This document shows positions 1-5,439 of a stretch of 9,350 nt of DNA, in pieces; within the stretch, counting starts at the first letter, position 1, and each line of letters opens with the position of its first letter. Origin of the DNA: Methanocorpusculum sp. GTDB lineage: Archaea > Halobacteriota > Methanomicrobia > Methanomicrobiales > Methanocorpusculaceae. Where the stretch lies: assembly GCA_029987025.1 (NCBI GenBank), contig DALTWQ010000051.1, forward strand, positions 1-9,350, in the 5' to 3' direction. The notes below the pieces were generated by a model, which was given only the letters and a program-made list of their open reading frames with translations, made no database searches and was not told the origin of the DNA. The translations under genes and the position numbers were made by a program.

Positions 1-705
1 GTACCAGTATTTTCCGGTGACTAAGTGTCCTAACGGGTATGACTGGGTATGGAGAACCATCTTCGGCTCTGCTGACGTGCCGGAGGAGAAAAAAATCACC
101 ATGGGGTCAGTTGATTTTGTCTTGATTCTGCCGATGAACGGGGATAATTTTGTTGAAGCTTTTGCCGGATAGACGAGTTCTTTTTCGTAGTTAATCCAGC
201 CTTCCGCGTCTCCATTGATAAGGAATTTGACCTTCAGGTTCGGGCAGTCCTGTTCGACTTCCTGAATCTTCCAGAGGTTTTCCGTATCAGTTACCACCAT
301 CTTGAATTTTCCGGTGTTGATACGGTATTTCAGATCGTGAGGGGTTAATAGAACCGGAGACGGACAAATAACGGCACCAATTTTAATAGCTGCAAGAGCA
401 AAAGTCCACCACTCGGGAACTCTGGGCAGCAGAAGCATAATACGGTCTCCTTTTCCGATGTTCTGCTTGAACATCATATTGGCAATCTGATTAGAGAGAT
501 TTTTCATCTGGCGGAAGGTGAAGTACTTTTCTTTTCCTTCCTGGTTTGTCCAGATCATTGCAAGTTTGTTGCGGTCTTTCTCCGCCCAGGCATCAACTAC
601 GTCGTAGGCGAAGTTGAAATACTCCGGAACTTCCGGTGAGTATGAAGCGCGTTCGGCTTCATAATCGGCCATATTCAAATTATAACGATATGCCGTTTTC
701 GTCAT
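1..705 (-). CDS. AMP-forming acyl-CoA synthetase (medium-chain type), 5' part only
   Basis: This is the N-terminal 235 codons of an adenylate-forming enzyme; the gene continues beyond position 1. Family members activate a carboxylic acid with ATP to an acyl-adenylate and then to acyl-CoA, in the cytoplasm. The phosphate-binding A3 motif is visible as SSGTSAEPK at about residues 207-215, followed by MVLHTQSYPLGHLVTGKYW, wording typical of medium-chain and branched-chain acyl-CoA synthetases. The sixth A3 position is Ala where Gly or Ser is usual. The start at 705 (MTKTAYRYNLN...) is preferred because a TATA-like box lies about 28 bases upstream and homologues have a short lead before the 'DYE' segment; an in-frame ATG at 672 is the alternative. 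No Shine-Dalgarno is seen. The acid used cannot be told from this part. The C-terminal domain with the catalytic lysine lies outside the window. Confidence 0.88.
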   Translation of the reverse strand, partial: MTKTAYRYNLNMADYEAERASYSPEVPEYFNFAYDVVDAWAEKDRNKLAMIWTNQEGKEKYFTFRQMKNLSNQIANMMFKQNIGKGDRIMLLLPRVPEWWTFALAAIKIGAVICPSPVLLTPHDLKYRINTGKFKMVVTDTENLWKIQEVEQDCPNLKVKFLINGDAEGWINYEKELVYPAKASTKLSPFIGRIKTKSTDPMVIFFSSGTSAEPKMVLHTQSYPLGHLVTGKYWY

Positions 706-729
706 GCGGAATAATATATGACTGATTAG

Positions 730-737
730 ATATTAAA
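730..737 (-). promoter_or_regulatory. Candidate TATA box for the acyl-CoA synthetase gene
   Basis: On the minus strand the box reads TTTAATAT, centred about 28 bases before the ATG at 705. That spacing suits a leaderless or nearly leaderless archaeal transcript and supports the start at 705 over 672. A second AT-rich stretch nearer the ATG (TATATTATT) makes the exact choice uncertain. Confidence 0.4.
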
Positions 738-788
738 TTCATGGTGAGGGATCCCCGTAATCACTCTTAGGGTGCATACTTTCAGGGT

Positions 789-830
789 AAAAAAGAGATA
801 AAATAATTCAGCTCCGTCTTTTTGCGGAGT
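789..830 (-). terminator. Possible terminator hairpin with T tract
   Basis: On the minus strand, arms CTCCG and CGGAG (825-829 with 812-816, plus a G-T pair outside) enclose an A-rich loop. About 20 bases further downstream comes a run of six T (789-794). It could end transcripts from the dCTP deaminase gene before the synthetase promoter. The stem is short and lies almost 190 bases beyond the deaminase stop, so it may be chance. Confidence 0.28.
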
Positions 831-1016
831 CCGGACATCAGAGCAGGTTTTAGGTGTGGCGAAATACCGGTATATTTGATATTTATTTGATTTTTCCGTC
901 TACCTGTGGTGTATGAACATTTCAACAGTATGGTTTTTCTCGGGTGTACTTTAAGCAGATAAGTAATAAACCGGTTCTGATGTTTTCCGGCCGCGAAAAA
1001 GATGGTGAGAATGCAG

Positions 1017-1580
1017 TTACTCTACATTCTTCAGGGTGTTTTTGTCGTAGCGTGAGATGGTTGCGTCTTTCTGGTTCTGATACTTTGCGTCCGGTTTTTT
1101 ATCGTACGGACACTCGCAGCGCTTGGTTACGTAGAATACAAGCTGACCTACCGGCATTCCTGCATAGACACGTACCGGTCTGCAGTTGGAGTTGCACATC
1201 TCAAGCGTGATGGTGCCCGAGAAACCTGCATCAATCCAGCCTCCTGTCTGATGAAGTTCAAGACCTAAACGTGCAATGCTGCTCTTTCCTTCGATTGAAG
1301 ATACGATATTGTCCGGAAGGGTGACCTTCTCAAGAGTTTCCGCAAGGACGAACTGTCCCGGCTGGATATCAAAGTAGGCCCCCTTTCTCTCATTTACATG
1401 AGAGTATAGAGTGTCCTTGTTGAACGGGTCAATGACGTCGTCACACTCGTCGTACCAGACGAAGTGGTTTCCAAGACGAATATCCAGTGAGTTCGGCTGA
1501 ACAAGCGCCGGGTCATACGGTTCAATTTTGATGAAGCCGCGTTTAATGTGGTCTGCAATTTCCCAGTCTACGAGAATCAT
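1017..1580 (-). CDS. dcd: dCTP deaminase (possibly bifunctional dCTP deaminase/dUTPase)
   Basis: The 187-residue protein belongs to the dCTP deaminase/dUTPase trimer family and makes dUTP (or dUMP, if bifunctional) from dCTP for thymidylate synthesis. The length is close to the roughly 190 usual for the family. Motifs seen are the QPNSLDIRLG segment (29-37), the phosphate-binding GKSSIARLG (98-106), and HQTGGWIDAGFSGTITLE (110-127), whose Glu127 matches the catalytic glutamate (E138 in E. coli); Arg104 sits 23 residues before it, as in E. coli Dcd. The C-terminal segment KYQNQKDATISRYD matches the flexible lid. The TGGWID wording resembles the bifunctional Methanocaldococcus enzyme (TAGWID) more than E. 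coli (TAHRID). The ATG at 1580 gives the family-typical MILVDWEI start. No Shine-Dalgarno is visible, and a TATA-like box lies about 31 bases upstream. The gene is divergent from the ACT/UPF0210 cluster. Confidence 0.94.
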   Translation of the reverse strand: MILVDWEIADHIKRGFIKIEPYDPALVQPNSLDIRLGNHFVWYDECDDVIDPFNKDTLYSHVNERKGAYFDIQPGQFVLAETLEKVTLPDNIVSSIEGKSSIARLGLELHQTGGWIDAGFSGTITLEMCNSNCRPVRVYAGMPVGQLVFYVTKRCECPYDKKPDAKYQNQKDATISRYDKNTLKNVE

Positions 1581-1595
1581 AATAATGTAATTATT
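1581..1595. repeat. Perfect inverted repeat immediately upstream of dcd
   Basis: AATAAT and ATTATT are exact reverse complements separated by GTA, ending one base before the dcd start codon. It would overlap the expected transcription start, where an archaeal repressor could block RNA polymerase. It is also very AT-rich, so chance is a real alternative. Confidence 0.35.
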
Positions 1596-1607
1596 TGGCT
1601 TGAATGG

Positions 1608-1615
1608 TATTTATG
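1608..1615 (-). promoter_or_regulatory. Candidate TATA box for dcd
   Basis: The minus strand reads CATAAATA, centred about 31 bases before the dcd ATG, which implies a leader of a few bases at most. A perfect dyad AATAAT-GTA-ATTATT (1581-1595) fills the space directly before the ATG. Confidence 0.4.
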
Positions 1616-1688
1616 CTATGTGCTGGGTTTCCGGTGCACGGACACTTCTTTCATTTTTGCCTGAATTATGTTTTATTCACTCAATAGA

Positions 1689-1699
1689 CTTATCATATC
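1689..1699 (+). promoter_or_regulatory. Candidate TATA box for the ACT/UPF0210 cluster
   Basis: The AT-rich element CTTATCATATC is centred about 29 bases before the ATG at 1723, fitting a leaderless start for the four-gene cluster. A nearer AT-rich stretch (about 1704-1715) would be too close to serve the same start codon. No Shine-Dalgarno precedes the ATG. Confidence 0.4.
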
Positions 1700-1722
1700 A
1701 GCAGATAAATAGTATAAGCACT

Positions 1723-1995
1723 ATGGAGAAAGTAATCATAACTGTCGTCGGACGCGACACGGTAGGTATCATTGCCCGTATCTGTACCTACCTCTCGAAC
1801 AACCATGTAAACGTTGAAGACATTTCACAGACCGTTGTCCAGGGATACTTCAATATGATGATGATTGTTGACACCAGCAGGAGTACTATTGCATTCGGAG
1901 ACATGACCTCAGAGATGGATAAAATCGGCAATGAACTCGGCATGAAGATTCACTGCCAGCGTGAAGAAATCTTTGACCGTATGCACAGGATATAA
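1723..1995 (+). CDS. ACT-domain protein, UPF0237 family
   Basis: This 90-residue protein is a single ACT domain of the UPF0237 family, the small partner of UPF0210 in many archaea and firmicutes. ACT domains bind small ligands, often amino acids, usually as dimers. The glycine-bearing loop GRDTVGIIA (10-18) follows the first beta strand (EKVIITVV), as in ligand-binding ACT domains; NVEDISQTV (30-38) and the strand GYFNMMMIVD (41-50) complete the core. The ATG at 1723 is chosen because the reading frame further upstream, back to 1600, encodes sequence unlike the family and would run through the promoter region. Only three bases separate its stop from the UPF0210 start, so the two are very likely cotranscribed and translationally coupled. 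The ligand is not known and cannot be read from the sequence. Confidence 0.9.
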   Translation: MEKVIITVVGRDTVGIIARICTYLSNNHVNVEDISQTVVQGYFNMMMIVDTSRSTIAFGDMTSEMDKIGNELGMKIHCQREEIFDRMHRI

Positions 1996-1998
1996 ACA

Positions 1999-3363
1999 AT
2001 GGTTACTCTCTTTGAAGTCAACGAAACAAATATGATGATTGAGCAGGAAAAGCTCGATGTCAGAACAATCACGTTAGGCATCAGTCTGCTCGACTGCAAG
2101 GGAAATACGCCGGAAGAATTAGCTGATGCGATATATACAAAAATCACTGAGACCGCTAAAAATCTGGTCTCCGTCGGCGAAGAAATAGAACGCGAGTTCG
2201 GGATTCCGATTGTAAACAAGCGTATCTCGGTAACACCCATGTCCTTAGTCGGGGCATCCGTCTGCAAAACGCCGGATGACTTTGTTACCCTCGCAAAAGC
2301 CCTTGACCGTGCTGCAAAGACCACCGGCGTAAACTTCCTCGGCGGATACTCTGCTCTTGTTTCGAAGGGGATGACGACTGCAGATGAAAACCTCATCCGC
2401 TCTATACCGAAGGCTCTTGCGGTTACTGAGCGGGTGTGCAGTTCGGTAAATATTGGTTCGAGCAAGACCGGAATCAACATGGACGCAGTAAAACTTATGG
2501 GCGAAATCGTCCGGCTTACTGCTGAAGAAACGAAGGACATGGGATGTATTGGCTGTGCAAAGCTTGTTGTCTTCTGCAATGCCCCTGATGACAATCCGTT
2601 TATGGCAGGCGCCTTCCACGGAGTTACCGAAGGAGACGCTGTGGTAAATGTGGGTGTCAGCGGTCCGGGTGTGGTCCGTCACGCCTTAACCAAGGTCCAC
2701 GGCAAAAACTTCGAGGTTCTCTGTGAAACCGTGAAAAAGACTGCCTTTAAGGTCACCCGTGTGGGTCAGCTTGTTGCTCTCGAAGCATCCGAGCGTCTGC
2801 ATGTGCCGTTCGGCATCGTTGATTTATCTCTTGCACCGACGCCTGCTGTAGGCGACAGTGTTGCAGACATCTTAGAGGAGATGGGACTTGAGTCCGTTGG
2901 CGCACCGGGAACTACTGCGGCTCTTGCTCTCCTCAATGACCAGGTCAAGAAGGGCGGTGTTATGGCAAGCTCTTTTGTCGGCGGACTTTCCGGCGCATTT
3001 ATTCCGGTGAGCGAGGACCAGGGTATGATTAACGCTGTCGTCCGCGGTGCTTTATCCCTGGAAAAGCTTGAGGCGATGACCTGTGTCTGTTCCGTGGGTC
3101 TTGATATGATTGCAGTCCCCGGAACAACAACCGCATCAACTATCGCGGGTGTTATTGCCGACGAAGCAGCGATTGGAATGGTCAATCAGAAGACAACTGC
3201 AGTCCGCTTAATTCCGGCGATTGGAAAAGATATCGGAGATACCTTAGAGTTCGGCGGCCTTTTAGGCAGTGCACCGGTTCAGGCAGTTTCTCCCTACTCC
3301 TGTGAGGAGTTTGTCTCCCGCGGCGGAAGAATTCCTGCACCCATTCACAGTTTCAAGAACTAA
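1999..3363 (+). CDS. UPF0210 / DUF711 'PFL family' protein
   Basis: The 454-residue protein is a full-length member of the uncharacterised UPF0210 (DUF711) family, whose members are usually about 450 residues. Typical segments are LDVRTITLGISLLDC (20-34), IPIVNKRISVTP (69-80), ERVCSSVNIGSSKTGINMDAVK (146-167), the NPFMAGAFHG loop (near 200-209), VDLSLAPTPAVGDS (near 275-288), EAMTCVCSVGLDM (358-370) and the C-terminal SRGGRIPAPIHSFKN. The fold is recalled to be related to pyruvate formate-lyase-type barrels, hence the name 'PFL family', but no reaction is established. Cys362 and Cys364 lie in a highly conserved loop, and the Gly442-Gly443 pair lies 12 residues from the end. There is no classical RVxGY glycyl-radical motif. 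The gene starts three bases after the ACT gene, and the radical SAM gene follows two or five bases after its stop. No Shine-Dalgarno is visible, so coupling to the ACT gene is likely. Confidence 0.93.
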   Translation: MVTLFEVNETNMMIEQEKLDVRTITLGISLLDCKGNTPEELADAIYTKITETAKNLVSVGEEIEREFGIPIVNKRISVTPMSLVGASVCKTPDDFVTLAKALDRAAKTTGVNFLGGYSALVSKGMTTADENLIRSIPKALAVTERVCSSVNIGSSKTGINMDAVKLMGEIVRLTAEETKDMGCIGCAKLVVFCNAPDDNPFMAGAFHGVTEGDAVVNVGVSGPGVVRHALTKVHGKNFEVLCETVKKTAFKVTRVGQLVALEASERLHVPFGIVDLSLAPTPAVGDSVADILEEMGLESVGAPGTTAALALLNDQVKKGGVMASSFVGGLSGAFIPVSEDQGMINAVVRGALSLEKLEAMTCVCSVGLDMIAVPGTTTASTIAGVIADEAAIGMVNQKTTAVRLIPAIGKDIGDTLEFGGLLGSAPVQAVSPYSCEEFVSRGGRIPAPIHSFKN

Positions 3364-3368
3364 GTGTG

Positions 3369-4487
3369 ATGCAGGAAAACGACCTGTCTGTCTACATCAG
3401 CCGCGGACTTGTGCGGCTGGTATCTTCCGTTCTTGCTGAGTCTGCGTTCGACAAATCCGGACGCAGGTTTCTGCTGCATCAGCTTCGGGTGCAGAAGCGT
3501 AAAATCCGTCTGCGGAATAATCAGGGCATCCATATACCTCCTTTTCTTATCGCAAGTATTACTGGGCAGTGCAACCTGCACTGCAAAGGCTGTTATGCAC
3601 GCGGCTCGGGATTTTGTACGGATGTGCCCCGCGACGAGCCGCTTTCAGCCGGGGAATGGATGCGTATCTTCAGCGAAGCAGAAGAACTCGGCATCTCTGC
3701 AGTTCTTTTAGCAGGCGGGGAGCCGTTCATGAACCGCGAGGTTCTGTTCCGCGCGGCTGAAATATCTGATATGATTTTTCCGGTGTTTACGAACGGAACT
3801 TTGTTCGATGATGAGATGCTTGCTCTTTTTTCAAAGTCCCGCAATCTGTTTCCGGTGTTCAGTATCGAAGGAGACTCTGCGGCGACTGATTTCAGACGTG
3901 GGGCCGGTGTCTTTGCGAAAGCTTCTGCTGCGGCATCTGCTCTTCACGCGTCAGGGGTTTTGTTCGGCGTGAGTGTTACGGTTACGGCTGAAAATATTGC
4001 ATCAGTTTCATCAGATGCGTTTTTTGCAGGACTTGCAGAGGCCGGTGCTGCTGTGGTGTTTCTGATTGAGTATACTGCATCTCATGAATCTGAGCGGGGA
4101 TTAGAGCTGTCGGGTGCTGACCGGAAGTATCTATCAGAGCGTCTTACTCTCGCAAGGATGCAGTATCGCTCGCTCTGGTTTTTGTCGTTTCCGGGCGACG
4201 AGAATTTAATGGGAGGGTGTCTTGCAGCAGGAAGGGGATTTTTCCACATTAATCCGTTCGGCGCTGCAGAGCCGTGTCCGTTTTCGCCGTTTTCCGACCG
4301 GAATCTGAAGACCTGTTCGCTGAAGGAAGCGATTTCATCTCCGCTTTTTAAGCGGCTTTCTGCGGCTGAACTGACGCGGATTCCGCACGAAGGGGGCTGT
4401 GCTCTGGCAGGGAGGGCTGATGAGGTTTCAGCTCTTGTCAGAGATTCAGATTCCGATTCTCTTCCGGTAAAAGATATTTCTAAATAG
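3369..4487 (+). CDS. Radical SAM protein with SPASM/twitch-like C-terminal region
   Basis: This 372-residue protein (373 if the GTG at 3366 is used) has the radical SAM cluster motif CNLHCKGC (C68, C72, C75), which holds a [4Fe-4S] cluster that cleaves S-adenosylmethionine, and the SAM-contacting AGGEP (115-119). Further in, TNGTLF and SVTVTAE match the barrel strands. A second cysteine region follows: C284, then Gly298 and C303 fit the Cx9-15Gx4C half of a SPASM or twitch domain, with single later cysteines at 316 and 344. The second SPASM half (Cx2Cx5Cx3C) is absent, so an auxiliary cluster of twitch type is more likely than two SPASM clusters. The substrate is unknown. Such proteins modify peptides or proteins, or build cofactors. 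It starts two to five bases after the UPF0210 stop with no Shine-Dalgarno, so coupled translation is likely. No precursor-peptide gene is seen beside it. Confidence 0.9.
   Translation: MQENDLSVYISRGLVRLVSSVLAESAFDKSGRRFLLHQLRVQKRKIRLRNNQGIHIPPFLIASITGQCNLHCKGCYARGSGFCTDVPRDEPLSAGEWMRIFSEAEELGISAVLLAGGEPFMNREVLFRAAEISDMIFPVFTNGTLFDDEMLALFSKSRNLFPVFSIEGDSAATDFRRGAGVFAKASAAASALHASGVLFGVSVTVTAENIASVSSDAFFAGLAEAGAAVVFLIEYTASHESERGLELSGADRKYLSERLTLARMQYRSLWFLSFPGDENLMGGCLAAGRGFFHINPFGAAEPCPFSPFSDRNLKTCSLKEAISSPLFKRLSAAELTRIPHEGGCALAGRADEVSALVRDSDSDSLPVKDISK
4476..4487 (+). promoter_or_regulatory. Possible internal TATA box for the flavoprotein gene
   Basis: ATTTCTAAATAG overlaps the end of the radical SAM gene and is centred about 27 bases before the flavoprotein ATG. 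The spacing matches other leaderless candidates in this window, so the flavoprotein could also be transcribed separately from the three genes before it. The 21-base gap without a Shine-Dalgarno fits this. Confidence 0.3.
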
Positions 4488-4508
4488 CATTACTGACAAT
4501 AAAACTGT

Positions 4509-5069
4509 ATGACTAAAGTAATCGGTATTGTTGGTTCTGCACGGAAAGGAAACGGCCTTGCACTCACTAAAGCAGCTCTTGCAGGCGCAGCAGAAGCAGG
4601 TGCAGAGACTGAACTTATCAGACTTGCAGACCTCGACATCAAACCATGCCTCGACTGCGGATACTGCAAAGCCCCCGAGAACAAATACTGCATTCAGAAA
4701 GACGCAATGAACGCCGTCTTCGACAAAATTGAAGCGGCAGACGGTATCATCTTCAGTACTCCGGTCTATTTCGGACGTGAAAGCGCTCTTTTCCTCTTGT
4801 TCGTTGACCGCATGTATGCCATGGCCAAAGCGGACTTTTCCTCAAAGCTTCCCAAAGACAAGAAGTTTGGAACGATTGTTACTATTGGAAGCATGGGTGA
4901 AGATGTTGCTGAAAGTATTCACCAGACCGAGGCAGCTATTTTCGGAGGAATGTTCGGATGGAAAGACTGCGGTCTTTTCTGGAAGAACATGATGCATATC
5001 AAAGACGCCGCAGAAAAGAATCCGGAAATGATTGCAGAAGCAAAAGCTTTCGGAAAGAAGTTCGTCTGA
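4509..5069 (+). CDS. Iron-sulfur flavoprotein (ISF family, flavodoxin-like)
   Basis: The 186-residue protein is a flavodoxin-like FMN protein of the NADPH-dependent FMN reductase/ISF superfamily. The N-terminal beta-strand and phosphate loop IVGSARKGNG (7-16) would hold the FMN phosphate. The compact motif C47-x2-C50-x2-C53-x7-C61 is the [4Fe-4S] signature of methanogen iron-sulfur flavoproteins (CX2CX2CX4-7C), and the length agrees with the roughly 190 residues of the Methanosarcina protein. FSTPVYFGRES (82-92) and TIGSMGED (125-132) are the other flavin-contacting loops. ISF proteins transfer electrons, probably from ferredoxin, and have been linked to reduction of oxygen or peroxide. Here the gene follows the radical SAM gene, so a role as its electron donor, or that of the UPF0210 protein, is a reasonable inference. 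The ATG at 4509 begins the first beta strand directly. Confidence 0.9.
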   Translation: MTKVIGIVGSARKGNGLALTKAALAGAAEAGAETELIRLADLDIKPCLDCGYCKAPENKYCIQKDAMNAVFDKIEAADGIIFSTPVYFGRESALFLLFVDRMYAMAKADFSSKLPKDKKFGTIVTIGSMGEDVAESIHQTEAAIFGGMFGWKDCGLFWKNMMHIKDAAEKNPEMIAEAKAFGKKFV

Positions 5070-5106
5070 ACTGTATTTACTCTCTGAATATGAGGATTAC
5101 CTCTGC

Positions 5107-5143
5107 AGGGGAAATACTTTTTCAAAAAAAAATATTTTTCCCT
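5107..5143. terminator. Terminator-like hairpin after the flavoprotein gene
   Basis: AGGGGAAA (5107-5114) pairs with TTTTCCCT (5136-5143, one G-T pair), with two more A-T pairs possible across a one-base bulge. The loop carries runs of T and A. It lies 37 bases after the flavoprotein stop between convergent genes, so it could end the plus-strand transcript; T runs inside it occur on both strands. Archaeal termination depends mainly on T-rich tracts, so the stem itself may matter less. Confidence 0.4.
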
Positions 5144-5150
5144 CTTCAAT

Positions 5151-5188
5151 GGTAAAACTATCTCAAATCTGATTTTTTACCTTTTGAG
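5151..5188. other. Interlocked inverted repeats (possible H-type pseudoknot)
   Basis: GGTAAAA (5151-5157) is the exact reverse complement of TTTTACC (5175-5181), and CTCAAA (5162-5167) is the exact reverse complement of TTTGAG (5183-5188). The two pairs are interleaved, which is the topology of an H-type pseudoknot. If both form, the second strands of the two stems are one base apart. It lies in the non-coding gap between convergent genes. The repeats are short and AT-rich, so function is unproven. Confidence 0.3.
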
Positions 5189-5239
5189 CGGTAATGTTTT
5201 TTGAATCCGACAGATACTTTCTTCACTTATTTTCGTCTG

Positions 5240-5247
5240 AAAAAAGA
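5240..5247 (-). terminator. Oligo-T terminator of the PAN-transporter-zipper transcript
   Basis: Directly after the zipper gene stop (TAA at 5249-5251) the minus strand reads TCTTTTTT. Short T runs just after a stop codon are the usual archaeal termination signal. No strong hairpin precedes it. Confidence 0.5.
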
Positions 5248-5248
5248 T

Positions 5249-5413
5249 TTAATGACCGCCGCTGCAGGTGCTGCATCCGGATGAGATTGTCCGAAGCGCA
5301 CGCTCTGTAATCTGTGCGGTCTGCAGTTCGAGAGTAGATACACGTTTTTTGAGCGCCGCATTTTCCGCTTCCAGTGAAGCGATACGTGCTTCCAGATTTT
5401 CAAGAGTTGCCAT
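5249..5413 (-). CDS. Small leucine-zipper protein with CxxC...His tail, 54 residues
   Basis: I do not recognise this protein; it reads as a genuine small gene. From ATG at 5413 it encodes 54 residues. Residues 4-35 form an unbroken heptad pattern: the d positions 7, 14, 21 and 28 are all Leu and 35 is Ile, while the a positions 4, 11, 18, 25 and 32 are Leu, Ile, Asn, Val and Thr. Leu at d, beta-branched residues at a and one buried Asn are hallmarks of a parallel two-stranded coiled coil. The tail GCSTCSGGH has C47, C50 and H54, a possible metal site or redox pair. A purine-rich GGAAGGAGGG ends about 12 bases before the ATG, a plausible though slightly distant ribosome-binding site. The gene begins 26 bases after the transporter stop and is followed by an oligo-T terminator, so it is probably the last gene of the PAN transcript. 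There is no signal peptide or membrane segment. SlyX-like proteins are also short coiled coils but lack this tail. Confidence 0.72.
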   Translation of the reverse strand: MATLENLEARIASLEAENAALKKRVSTLELQTAQITERALRTISSGCSTCSGGH

Positions 5414-5439
5414 ACCTTATAATTTCCCTCCTTCCTGCA

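Larger units (their letters stand above)
706..1016. other. Intergenic region between dCTP deaminase and acyl-CoA synthetase genes
   Basis: This 311-base stretch lies between two minus-strand genes. No convincing gene was found on either strand. It holds the synthetase promoter at its left end. Near the deaminase stop there is a run of five T on the minus strand (996-1000), beside a weak dyad TTTTC/GAAAA (983-987 with 995-999) around the self-complementary CGGCCG. A second hairpin with a T tract lies at 789-830. The middle is AT-rich (about 870-900) without clear structure. The size leaves room for a leader or a small RNA, but nothing specific supports one. Confidence 0.6.

Noticed and set aside
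796..852. Minus-strand 18-codon frame (start MSGLRKKTELN) upstream of the acyl-CoA synthetase, as a possible leader peptide.
   Set aside because: No ribosome-binding site, no codon signal, and it ends well before the candidate TATA box of the synthetase.
944..1210. Plus-strand frame of 88 codons across the end of the dCTP deaminase gene.
   Set aside because: Most of it is antisense to the conserved deaminase C-terminus, and the translation has no domain.
1600..1722. Longer N-terminus for the ACT-domain protein, from an ATG at 1600.
   Set aside because: The added 41 residues do not resemble the family, run through the likely promoter box, and would make the protein longer than the usual 90 residues.
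1950..2594. Open minus-strand frame of 214 codons opposite the start of the UPF0210 gene.
   Set aside because: The plus-strand protein matches a known family throughout; the minus frame shows no recognisable motif. The similar frames at 2245-2682 and 2766-3185 were dropped for the same reason.
3366..3368. GTG at 3366 as the start of the radical SAM gene.
   Set aside because: It adds one residue directly before an ATG. ATG was preferred, but the two cannot be separated from sequence alone.
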